A stretch of 16,089 nt of DNA, taken from the NCBI GenBank assembly GCA_021299075.1, contig JAJTFU010000091.1, positions 1 through 16,089 of the forward strand, given 5' to 3'. A program made the position numbers and the translations under genes. Shown piece after piece: positions 7,710-14,335 of the stretch. The DNA comes from Novosphingobium sp. (GTDB lineage: Bacteria; Pseudomonadota; Alphaproteobacteria; Sphingomonadales; Sphingomonadaceae). Position 1 is the first letter of the stretch; each line of letters begins with the position of its first letter. Under the pieces are notes generated by a model. The model had not been told where the DNA came from. It saw only the letters and a list, made by a program, of their open reading frames with translations, and made no database searches.

Positions 7710-8264
7710 TCAGGTCATCCCGTGCATCTCGGGGATGGCTGACATTGGTCCCTTCGGCATGACCAGCAGTTCCAGCGGGTCACTGCCAGCGCGATAGCGG
7801 GCGAGCAGGGCCGGCATATCGACCTCGACGCCAATCGGGTTGGCACCGAACGCCTCGCTCCGCATGTAGTCATCGTCAACGTCGACCTGGAACTCCATCC
7901 GGTTGCCATCCGGATCGCGATAATAATTCGACAGGGTAATGCCGTGGTGGATCGACCAATAGGGCAGAATCCCGGCACCCTTCAGCGTATCATAGGTTTC
8001 CAGCAGGTCGGCGACGGAAGCGTAGGTATAGGCGACGTGGTTGACCCCGATCGTACCGCGCTCATCCCGATCCTCGCCACCGGGATTGAGTGCATCAAGG
8101 TTGGCGAAGGCAAATCGGTGGTGCTCGTCATCATAGGTCAGGAAGGCTAGCGCCGGGTCCTGGTGGACAACCTCAGCCTCGAACACCTGCTGATACCAGG
8201 CGATCATCTCTGCGTAGCGTCGCGTCTGGTAAACCACGTGCGCGAACTTGACCGGCTTGACCAT
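7710..8264 (-). CDS. VOC-superfamily protein (ring-cleavage dioxygenase/glyoxalase-like)
   Basis: A 184-residue vicinal-oxygen-chelate protein with the expected paired beta-alpha-beta modules. Candidate metal ligands are His9 (KFAHVVYQT), His76 (GVNHVAYTYAS) and Glu124 (DPDGNRMEFQVD), the 2-His-1-Glu arrangement of type I extradiol dioxygenases and related lyases. GITLSNYYRDPDGN resembles the extradiol dioxygenase active-site strand. By family it may cleave a catechol-like ring or act in detoxification; no catabolic genes lie beside it, so the substrate is unknown. The start is supported by a strong GGGGAGG Shine-Dalgarno seven bases upstream of ATG 8264. Its TGA at 7710-7712 immediately follows the metH stop on the opposite strand, with no terminator space. 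Confidence 0.85.
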   Translation of the reverse strand: MVKPVKFAHVVYQTRRYAEMIAWYQQVFEAEVVHQDPALAFLTYDDEHHRFAFANLDALNPGGEDRDERGTIGVNHVAYTYASVADLLETYDTLKGAGILPYWSIHHGITLSNYYRDPDGNRMEFQVDVDDDYMRSEAFGANPIGVEVDMPALLARYRAGSDPLELLVMPKGPMSAIPEMHGMT

Positions 8265-8392
8265 TTCAATTCCTCCCCTGGCCGCGACCCGGTGGCTGAA
8301 CTGGCGGCAGGCTAGGACTGGTGCAGGCCGCAGGCAAGCGCCGTAATCTCCGGGGGATGCATCGATCGCTGCGGTCGGCTATGCTCCCGGCA

Positions 8393-9464
8393 ATGCGCTG
8401 GTTCGCCTTCTTGTCCCTGTTGCTGTCGGCCCCCGCCATAGCCGCTGCGCCCGCAACGGTTGCGGTGGCGTTCGACCACCGCCCTTGGCGTCATGCGGCT
8501 GGTCGATCAGGGCAAGCTCGACCTTGATCGCGATGTCTCGGACTATCTCGGCTGGCGCCTGCGCAACCCGGCCTTCCCGGACCGGCCGATCACGCTGGCC
8601 ATGCTGCTGTCGCACCGCTCGAGCCTGATCGACGGCGGTGAGCTGTACCTGATCCCGCTGGGCGTAACCCTGCGCGAGCGGCTGACCGATCCGCGCGTCT
8701 GGGATGCCCAGCACGCGCCGGGCAGCGATTGGTTTCACTATACCAACCTCAACTTCCCGGTGATCGCCAGCGTGATGGAGAAGGTGACCGGCGAGCGGTT
8801 CGACGTCGCGATGAGCCGCCTGGTGCTGAAGCCGCTGAAGCTGGACGCCTGCTTCAACTGGGGCGCGGGGTGCAGCGCGGATGCCTATCGGCGCGCGGTC
8901 GTGCTTTATCGGGCCAGTGGCGAGGTGGCGCGCGATGACCTGCGCGGCAGCCCGCCAGTCTGCCCGGTCTTCCTGGCGCAGGGGACCAGCTGCGATCTTT
9001 CGCGCTATCAGCTGGGTGACAATGGCGCCCTGTTCTCGCCCCAGGGCGGCCTCAGGATTTCGATGCGGGATCTGGCCAAGGTCGGCCAGCTGCTTGCTCG
9101 CCAGGGACACGGCCTCAACTCCCGGCGGTCCTATGCGCGGATGGTAAAGCCGGTCTGGCTGTTCAATGGCAGCAACGGCCTTGGCGAGGACGGGACCGCC
9201 AGCGGCTTCTTCTGCGCCTATGGCCTCGCCGTGCAGCGTCTGGCCGGCAAGCAGGCCAGGTGCCGCGACGATCCGTTTGGCGATGGCCGCGTCCGGTTCG
9301 GCCATTCGGGTGACGCCTATGGCCTCAAGAGCGGGCTGTGGTTTGATCCCCGGACCGGCAAGGGTCTGGCCTTCTTCACCAGCGCGGTGCCGGACAATGC
9401 ACCAACCGGACGCTCCGCTTTCCTGGCCGTGGAAGAGTCCGTTGTGGAGAGAGCAGGCTTCTAG
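8393..9464 (+). pseudogene. Beta-lactamase-family serine hydrolase, SxxK segment lost and frameshifted
   Basis: A class C beta-lactamase/DD-peptidase-like protein. Frame one gives a signal peptide (MRWFAFLSLLLSAPAIAAAP) and VAVAFD up to about 8476. The family sequence resumes in another frame with TTALGVMRLVDQGKLDLDRD from 8475 and continues to TAG 9462-9464. LLSHRSSL, a YTN motif (HYTNLNFPV, the Tyr-x-Asn general base region) and a C-terminal GHSGDAYG (the KTG-equivalent box) are all present. The stretch that should carry the SxxK nucleophile, normally just before TTALGVMRLV, is missing. I estimate 35-40 residues lost, and the phase change requires 3n+2 bases. As written it makes a 36-residue peptide. 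I chose ATG 8393 because it heads the signal peptide; ATG 8357 is possible. It presumably acted on peptidoglycan, an ester or an amide in the periplasm. Confidence 0.82.
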
Positions 9465-9503
9465 CCCTTCCGCTCCCTGCCCCACCCGGCTAGGCGCTGC
9501 GGG

Positions 9504-11285
9504 GTGACGCGCGACGCCCTTCTTGACCAGCTCCACACCACCTTCGGGTTCAGCGCCTTTCGCGGGGTGCAGGAACAGGTGCTGGCGCGCGTCATGGCCG
9601 GGCAATCGACCCTGGCGATCATGCCGACCGGCGCGGGCAAGTCGCTGACCTACCAGCTCCCTGCAGTGATGCTGGAGGGGACCTGCGTGGTGGTCTCGCC
9701 GCTGATCGCGCTGATGCACGATCAGCTCCGCGCCGCGACTGCCAACGGCATCCGCGCCGCCACCCTTACCAGCGCCGATCTGGACCGTGCCGAGACGATT
9801 GAGCGCTTCCGAGCCGGCACGCTTGACCTGCTCTATGTCGCGCCCGAACGCGCCAGCCAGTCGCATTTCCGGGAGCTGCTGGGCTCTGCCCCGATCAGCC
9901 TGTTCGCCATCGACGAGGCGCACTGCGTGTCCGAATGGGGCCACGATTTCCGCCCCGACTATCGCCTGCTGCGGCCGCTGCTGGACTCCTTCCCGCAGGT
10001 CCCGCGCCTGGCGCTAACCGCCACGGCCGATCGCCACACCCGCGCCGATGTCCTTACCCAGCTGGGCATTGGCGAGGACGGGCTGATCGTCGCCGGGTTT
10101 GACCGGCCCAATATCCGCTATGCGATCCGCCACCGCGACAGCCTGCTCCAGCAATTGAAGACGCTGATGGCCGAGCAGCCGGGGCCGGGGATCGTCTATG
10201 CCCCGACCCGCAAGAAGGTGGAGGAGCTGGCCGAGAAGCTGAGCGCCGCGACTGGCCGCCCGGTCCTGCCCTATCACGCCGGGCTCGATCCGCAGGTCCG
10301 CAGCGCCAACCAGGCGGCTTTCGTGGCCAGCGAAGACATGGTGATGGTCGCCACGGTCGCCTTCGGGATGGGGATCGACAAGCCTGACGTGCGCTTTGTC
10401 GCCCATGCCGGCATCCCCAAATCGATCGAGGGCTATTACCAGGAAACCGGCCGCGCCGGGCGTGATGGCGATCCGGCCGTGGCGCTGATGCTGTGGGCGG
10501 CGGAGGATTTTGCCCGCGCCCGCCACCGCCTCGCTGAGGTTGAGGAACACCGCCAGGCCGGCGAGCGCGCGCGGCTCGATGCCCTGGCCGCGCTGGTCGA
10601 GACCGGGGCCTGCCGCCGCGCCGTGCTGCTGCGCCACTTCGGCGAGGACCCGCCGCAGACCTGCGGCAATTGCGACAACTGCCTCGATGCCCCCGGCATC
10701 GTCGATACGACCGAGCTGGCGCGCAAACTGCTCTCGGCCGTTTACCGCACCGGCCAGACCTATGGTTTCGGCCATGTCGAGAAGGTACTGCTGGGCCAGG
10801 AGGACGAGCGCGTGATCGCGCGCGGGCATGACCGGCTCTCGGTCTTCGGGATTGTCGGCAGCGACGAAGCGCCCTTGCTCAAGCCGCTGATGCGCGCGCT
10901 GCAGGCGCGTGGCAGCCTGGTCCCAACCGAGCATGGCGGACTCGCCCTGGGAGGTGATGCGCGCGACGTGTTGAAGGGTGAGGCCGCGGTCCTGATTGCA
11001 CTCCAGCCGCGGCGGGAGCGCCAGGGCGGACGGTCTGGCAAGCGCGAGCGCGGCGCGGTCAACCCGGTTGGCAATCCGCTGTTCGATGCGCTGCGCGAAC
11101 TGCGCCGCTCACTCGCGGCCGAGGCCGGGGTGCCGCCCTACGTGATCTTCCACGATGCCACCTTGCGCGAAATGGCCGAGACCCGACCCGCCAGCCTTGC
11201 CCAATTGGGCGAGGTCGGCGGCGTCGGGTCCCGGAAATTGGCGGCCTATGGCGACGCCTTTTTGAGCGTCATCCGCCAGTACTGA
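9504..11285 (+). CDS. recQ: ATP-dependent DNA helicase RecQ
   Basis: A 593-residue full-length RecQ, which unwinds DNA 3'-to-5' during recombination and replication-fork repair. Helicase motifs in order are the Q-motif FRGVQEQV, Walker A TGAGKS (residues 42-47), SPLIALMHDQ, the DEAH box AIDEAHCVSEWGHDFRPDY (137-140), ALTATA and QETGRAGRDG. The zinc subdomain has Cys370, Cys387, Cys390 and Cys393, with the same spacing as E. coli RecQ. A winged-helix RQC follows, then an HRDC domain in the last 80 or so residues (LRELRRSLAAEAGVPPYVIF). The GTG start at 9504 has only a weak purine site. It lies 39 bases after the hydrolase gene with no terminator seen, so read-through is possible. The stop at 11285 directly abuts the convergent TerC gene. 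Confidence 0.97.
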   Translation: MTRDALLDQLHTTFGFSAFRGVQEQVLARVMAGQSTLAIMPTGAGKSLTYQLPAVMLEGTCVVVSPLIALMHDQLRAATANGIRAATLTSADLDRAETIERFRAGTLDLLYVAPERASQSHFRELLGSAPISLFAIDEAHCVSEWGHDFRPDYRLLRPLLDSFPQVPRLALTATADRHTRADVLTQLGIGEDGLIVAGFDRPNIRYAIRHRDSLLQQLKTLMAEQPGPGIVYAPTRKKVEELAEKLSAATGRPVLPYHAGLDPQVRSANQAAFVASEDMVMVATVAFGMGIDKPDVRFVAHAGIPKSIEGYYQETGRAGRDGDPAVALMLWAAEDFARARHRLAEVEEHRQAGERARLDALAALVETGACRRAVLLRHFGEDPPQTCGNCDNCLDAPGIVDTTELARKLLSAVYRTGQTYGFGHVEKVLLGQEDERVIARGHDRLSVFGIVGSDEAPLLKPLMRALQARGSLVPTEHGGLALGGDARDVLKGEAAVLIALQPRRERQGGRSGKRERGAVNPVGNPLFDALRELRRSLAAEAGVPPYVIFHDATLREMAETRPASLAQLGEVGGVGSRKLAAYGDAFLSVIRQY

Positions 11286-12296
11286 TTACGGCCGGAGCTC
11301 GTCATGCGGCAGGTGCGGCGCGGCGTCTTCGCCGTGGCGCGTGGCCCACAGCGAGTAGAACACGCCCGCCGCAATCAGCCCCGCAGTCACGCCCAGGCTC
11401 AGCACCGGCGGGAACTTCTCGCCGCCCATGATGAAGTCCGAGATGAAGATCTTCGAGCCGATGAAGATCAGCACCGAAGCCAGCGCATACTTCAGGTAGT
11501 AGAAGCGGTGGACCATGGCCGAGAGCGCGAAGTAGAGCGCACGCAGGCCCAGGATCGCCATGATGTTGCTGGTATAGACGATGAAGGTGTCGGTGGTGAT
11601 CGCGAAGATCGCCGGCACCGAATCGACCGCAAAGACCAGGTCGGCGAGGTTGATCACCACCAGCGCGACGAACAGCGGGGTGACCGCAGTCACCAGCTTG
11701 CCGGTCTTCTCGTCCGGCACCTTCACGAAGAAGTGCTGGTCATGCAGCTGCGGCGTGACCCGCATGTGGGTGGATATCCACCGCACGACCGGATTCTTCG
11801 ACACGTCGGGATCGTGATCCCCGGCGAAGAACATTTTCACGCCGGTGAAGATCAGGAAGGCCGCGAAGATGTAGAGCACCCAGTAGGCTTCCTGGACCAG
11901 CGCCGCACCCGCCGCGATCATCAGCCCGCGCAGCACGATTACCGCGAGGATGCCCCAGAGGAGCGCGCGGTACTGATACTTCGGCGGGATCGCGAAGAAG
12001 GTGAAGATCAGGCTGATCACGAAGACATTGTCGATCGAGAGCGCCTTTTCGATGAAGTACCCGGTATAGTACTTCATGCCGAGATCGCCGCCCTTCTCGA
12101 TCCATACCCAGACCCCGAAGGCCATGGCGATGGCGATGTAGAAGACCGACAGCTTAAGGGATTCCGCGATGCCCATCTCGCGGTCTTCCTTGTGCAGGAT
12201 GCCCAGGTCGAAAACGGTCAGCGCGATGACGATGCCGATAAAGGCCAGCCAGAACCAGACCGGAGTGCCGAGCCAATCGGCGGTGAGGAATTCCAT
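11286..12296 (-). CDS. TerC-family integral membrane protein
   Basis: A 336-residue TerC/Alx-type protein with about eight to nine hydrophobic segments. Conserved acidic membrane motifs are visible: FDLGILHKEDRE near the N-terminus, YFIEKALSIDNVFVISLIF, and NLADLVFAVDSVPAIFAIT. These residues define the family and are thought to take part in ion, probably manganese, export or in metal homeostasis. The name comes from tellurite-resistance operons, but none of the other ter genes is here, so a tellurite role is not supported. The ATG at 12296 has AGGGAAAG about six bases upstream. A terminator stands between it and the upstream DUF465 gene, so it should have its own promoter in a gap of only about 20-90 bases. 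Length is normal. Confidence 0.92.
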   Translation of the reverse strand: MEFLTADWLGTPVWFWLAFIGIVIALTVFDLGILHKEDREMGIAESLKLSVFYIAIAMAFGVWVWIEKGGDLGMKYYTGYFIEKALSIDNVFVISLIFTFFAIPPKYQYRALLWGILAVIVLRGLMIAAGAALVQEAYWVLYIFAAFLIFTGVKMFFAGDHDPDVSKNPVVRWISTHMRVTPQLHDQHFFVKVPDEKTGKLVTAVTPLFVALVVINLADLVFAVDSVPAIFAITTDTFIVYTSNIMAILGLRALYFALSAMVHRFYYLKYALASVLIFIGSKIFISDFIMGGEKFPPVLSLGVTAGLIAAGVFYSLWATRHGEDAAPHLPHDELRP

Positions 12297-12311
12297 CAGT
12301 CACTTTCCCTG

Positions 12312-12362
12312 TTAAAAACAAAAGCGCGCCGGAACGAGGCTGCTATGCCCTGCTCCGGCGCG
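12312..12362 (-). terminator. Rho-independent terminator of the DUF465 gene
   Basis: On the minus strand a perfect 9-bp stem (CGCGCCGGA at 12354-12362 pairing with TCCGGCGCG at 12325-12333, read on that strand) with a 20-base loop is followed by CTTTTGTTTTT. It lies after the DUF465 stop (12386) and before the TerC start (12296), so it should separate the two transcripts. The plus strand shows no T-run on the opposite side, so it is unidirectional. Confidence 0.8.
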
Positions 12363-12385
12363 GAGGTGAATTGGTCTTTTCGCTG

Positions 12386-12574
12386 TTAAGTGGGCCGCGG
12401 ACGGCGCAGCAGGCGCGCCATCCGGTCCTTGATCGCCAGCTTGAGCTTCTTCAGCCGGACGATCTCGAACGGATCGGCCAACCGCCGCCGCTGCGCCAGG
12501 CGCAGGGCGTCATCAAGCTTCTGGTGGCGTTCCATCAAACGGAACACACGATCGGACGTGCCTATCAAAGACAT
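12386..12574 (-). CDS. DUF465/YdcH-like small protein
   Basis: A 62-residue, highly charged helical protein. The pattern HQKLDDALRLAQRRRLADPF followed by EIVRLKKLKLAIKDRMARLL is the helix-turn-helix hairpin typical of the DUF465/YdcH family, in which an acidic/Leu first helix is followed by a Lys-rich LKKxKLxxKD second helix. The role of this family is not established. The open frame extends to 12658, but ATG 12574 is preferred: it has AGGGAG at 12584-12589 (minus strand) and family proteins begin near here. A 7-bp inverted repeat lies directly upstream of that ribosome site and a terminator directly follows the gene. Confidence 0.8.
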   Translation of the reverse strand: MSLIGTSDRVFRLMERHQKLDDALRLAQRRRLADPFEIVRLKKLKLAIKDRMARLLRRPRPT

Positions 12575-12773
12575 GGGCAAATGCTCCCTTATCGAACAGG
12601 TTGAGTTCGATCGGATGAGCCGAGCCTGGAGCCCAGTTTCCTTGGGATGGGGGGACAAGGTGTCCGGACCACAGGCATCGGCATCATCCGATGCGGTCCG
12701 ACATCACGCAAGCGCCCTGGCTGGGAAGGGGGGATAGTGCCAGTGCGCCGCGCCAGAGGGGCCCGGTCCCGCA
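12575..12773 (-). promoter_or_regulatory. Candidate structured leader or small RNA upstream of the DUF465 gene
   Basis: This is most of a 335-base gene-free gap (12575-12909). On the minus strand a possible promoter, TTGAAA (12803-12808) and TAATAA (12780-12785) with 17 bases between, would start a transcript near 12773. The transcript would run about 200 bases to the DUF465 ATG. Within it a long imperfect hairpin occupies 12659-12705. A second inverted repeat (ATCGAAC 12591-12597 and GTTCGAT 12605-12611, 7-base loop) abuts the Shine-Dalgarno. Two G-rich 15-base near-repeats (12643-12657 and 12722-12736, 13 of 15 identical) become C-rich on the minus transcript. This could be a regulatory leader or an independent small RNA; no known family was recognised. 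Confidence 0.35.
12659..12705. repeat. Long bulged hairpin in the intergenic gap
   Basis: Nested inverted repeats: inner stem GCATCGG (12675-12681) with CCGATGC (12688-12694) and a CATCAT loop; middle stem CGGACC (12665-12670) with GGTCCG (12695-12700); outer stem GGTGT (12659-12663) with ACATC (12701-12705, one G-U pair). The arms are joined by a one-base C bulge and an ACAG bulge on one side only. About 18 pairs in 47 bases is far more than expected by chance and looks like RNA structure rather than a protein-binding palindrome. It is not followed by a T-run on either strand, so it is not a simple terminator. Confidence 0.6.
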
Positions 12774-12836
12774 GGACTGTTATTAAGACTGATTCGTTCC
12801 GATTTCAAGGGCCATTTTTCTTGGTGCCGGATCTGC

Positions 12837-12901
12837 TTGACGACCGGGCGAATCGCGATATTAATATGATATCAGTTTTAACGCTGATTGATTCACAGGG
12901 G
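12837..12901 (+). promoter_or_regulatory. Probable promoter and ribosome site of the SPFH gene
   Basis: TTGACG at 12837-12842 and TATTAA at 12859-12864, 16 bases apart, make a plausible housekeeping-type promoter. It overlaps an AT-rich, nearly palindromic stretch (GATAT at 12857-12861 and ATATC at 12869-12873 read as inverted arms) that stands out from the GC-rich surroundings and could be an operator. AGGGG at 12897-12901 is the Shine-Dalgarno, 8 bases before ATG 12910. Confidence 0.5.
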
Positions 12902-12909
12902 TCACTATC

Positions 12910-13821
12910 ATGTCCGATGCACACACGCCGATGGCCATCAGCCGCGAAAAGCGCGCCTGGAGCACCAGCGGCTATCTGATCTTCATCTCGTTCCTGGCGC
13001 TGCTCGTGCTCACGATCTGGCGGATCGTCAGTTTCGCAGGCGGTCAGCCCGAGGACAGCGAGGTCTTCGGCTTCGTCGTCTCGACCGGGCTAATGACTGT
13101 CGCGCTCGTCATTCTGGCTAGCGGGTTCTACATGATCCAGCCCAACCAGGCCGCCGCGATCACGCTGTTTGGCGCCTATCGTGGGACCGATCGCAACGAG
13201 GGCCTGCGCTGGGTCTGGCCGTGGATGGGCAAGACCAAGATCTCGGTCCGCGCCAACAACCTGGTTTCGGACAAGATCAAGGTCAACGACCTGCGCGGCA
13301 ATCCGATCGAGATGGCAGCCCAGGTGGTCTGGCGCGTGGTCGATACCGCCCAGGCGCTCTATGACGTCGATGACTACAAGGCCTTCGTCATGGTCCAGAT
13401 CGAGGCGGCGGTCCGCACGATCGGCTCGCGCTATCCCTATGACGATTTCGCCCATGCCGAGATCACCCTGCGCGGCAATCATGACGAGGTAGGGATTGAG
13501 CTGCGCAAGGAACTGATCGCGCGGCTGACCATGGCCGGGATCACGGTTGATGAATGCGGCTTCACGCACCTCGCCTATGCCCAGGAAATCGCCGGGGCGA
13601 TGCTGCGCCGCCAACAGGCCGAAGCGGTGATCGCCGCACGCACCAAGCTGGTCGAAGGCGCGGTCACCATGGTCGAAATGGCGCTGCACCAGCTGAGCGA
13701 GAAGGGCGTGGTCAATCTCGACGACGAGCGCAAGGCGGCGATGGTGTCCAACCTGATGGTCGTGCTCTGCGGTGAGCGCGATACCCAGCCGGTGGTCAAC
13801 ACGGGCACGCTGTACCAGTGA
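12910..13821 (+). CDS. SPFH/band-7 domain membrane protein
   Basis: A 303-residue protein with two hydrophobic segments (about residues 21-43 and 52-76) followed by a cytoplasmic or periplasmic SPFH domain. The transition GFYMIQPNQAAAITLFGAYRG, the NEGLRWVWPW loop and the AAQVVWRVVDTAQALYDVDD strand-helix unit are typical of stomatin/prohibitin-like proteins. The late region HLAYAQEIAGAMLRRQQAEAV and TKLVEGAVTMVEMALHQLSE forms the long helical part. SPFH proteins assemble into large membrane rings and organise membrane microdomains or protect membrane proteins. The specific client is unknown. It has its own probable promoter and is followed 8 bases later by a ribbon-helix-helix gene, so it leads a three-gene operon. 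Confidence 0.9.
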   Translation: MSDAHTPMAISREKRAWSTSGYLIFISFLALLVLTIWRIVSFAGGQPEDSEVFGFVVSTGLMTVALVILASGFYMIQPNQAAAITLFGAYRGTDRNEGLRWVWPWMGKTKISVRANNLVSDKIKVNDLRGNPIEMAAQVVWRVVDTAQALYDVDDYKAFVMVQIEAAVRTIGSRYPYDDFAHAEITLRGNHDEVGIELRKELIARLTMAGITVDECGFTHLAYAQEIAGAMLRRQQAEAVIAARTKLVEGAVTMVEMALHQLSEKGVVNLDDERKAAMVSNLMVVLCGERDTQPVVNTGTLYQ

Positions 13822-13829
13822 CCTGACCC

Positions 13830-14039
13830 ATGGCGCCGCCCGGAAAAAAGGCCTTCCCGCTGCGGCTCGATCCAGCGCTGTTCAGCGCGCTGGAGCGGGC
13901 CGCAGCCAGTGACTTCCGCTCGGTCAATGCCGAGATCGAAGTCCTGCTGCGCGAGGCTCTGATCCGGCGCGGCGTGAAAGTGGCGCCAAGCGAGCCGCCC
14001 CGGCGCGGGCGGCCACCCAAGGAGAAGAATGATGACTGA
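13830..14039 (+). CDS. Arc-like ribbon-helix-helix protein with AT-hook-like tail
   Basis: A 69-residue putative DNA-binding protein. KAFPLRLDPALFSALERAAA is the beta-strand and first helix of an Arc/MetJ-type ribbon-helix-helix, and SDFRSVNAEIEVLLREALIR matches the turn and second helix with the conserved S-x-N at the helix start. The tail ends PPRRGRPPKEKNDD, whose RGRP core flanked by basic residues resembles an AT-hook. It would bind DNA as a dimer, possibly the AT-rich sequence before the SPFH gene; this is inference. It starts 8 bases after the SPFH stop and overlaps the next gene, so all three are probably coupled. No toxin gene is adjacent, so an antitoxin role is not supported. Confidence 0.82.
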   Translation: MAPPGKKAFPLRLDPALFSALERAAASDFRSVNAEIEVLLREALIRRGVKVAPSEPPRRGRPPKEKNDD

Positions 14040-14289
14040 ACCCAAGCCCTGGTTCGCCCCCAAGCGCTTTGGCTATGGTGCCGGTCTGCCGGTTACGTGG
14101 CAAGGTTGGGCACTGCTGGGCGGCTATCTGGCGATCCTGGCCGTCGTTGGCTGGCTCGATCACCAGACTGACGGGCGCGTCCGGACAATCGGCTTTGCCG
14201 TGCTTGTCGCGGCCACGGCTACCTTCGTGTCGCTGGTCTATCAGCGCACCGAGGGGGGCTGGAAATGGCGCTGGGGCAAGCGCGATTAG
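14032..14289 (+). CDS. Small two-helix membrane protein, unknown function
   Basis: An 85-residue protein not assigned to a named family. It begins MTEPKPWFAPKRFGYGAGLP, has a first membrane segment (TWQGWALLGGYLAILAVVGW), a short loop, a second segment (TIGFAVLVAATATFVSLVY), and a basic aromatic end GGWKWRWGKRD. Two tandem ATGs exist at 14029 and 14032; I prefer 14032 because it sits 7 bases from GGAG at 14021-14024 while 14029 is only 4. It overlaps the ribbon-helix-helix gene by 8 bases. Operon position suggests it works with the SPFH protein in the membrane, but this rests only on context. Confidence 0.75.
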   Translation: MTEPKPWFAPKRFGYGAGLPVTWQGWALLGGYLAILAVVGWLDHQTDGRVRTIGFAVLVAATATFVSLVYQRTEGGWKWRWGKRD

Positions 14290-14335
14290 TTCTGCCTTTG
14301 CCTGATCTTAACCGGGCCGGGACTATGGTTCTGCT

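Noticed and set aside
8379..9944. 521-codon minus-strand open frame across the serine hydrolase and recQ start
   Set aside because: It spans two plus-strand genes with clear families and encodes no recognised motif.
11286..12296. Tellurite-resistance locus
   Set aside because: Only a lone TerC-family gene is present; no terABDEZ-like genes accompany it.
11304..12389. 361-codon plus-strand open frame opposite the TerC gene
   Set aside because: Product is a low-complexity His/Arg/Asp/Glu-rich shadow of the TerC frame; TerC motifs on the minus strand are unambiguous.
12647..12979. 110-codon plus-strand open frame in the 12575-12909 gap
   Set aside because: Arg/Gly-rich, no Shine-Dalgarno, runs over the probable SPFH promoter and start; better explained as structured noncoding DNA.
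13830..14289. Toxin-antitoxin pair (RHH protein plus following small protein)
   Set aside because: The second protein is a two-helix membrane protein without a known toxin motif and the pair lies in an SPFH operon; a type I-like or membrane toxin cannot be excluded but is unsupported.
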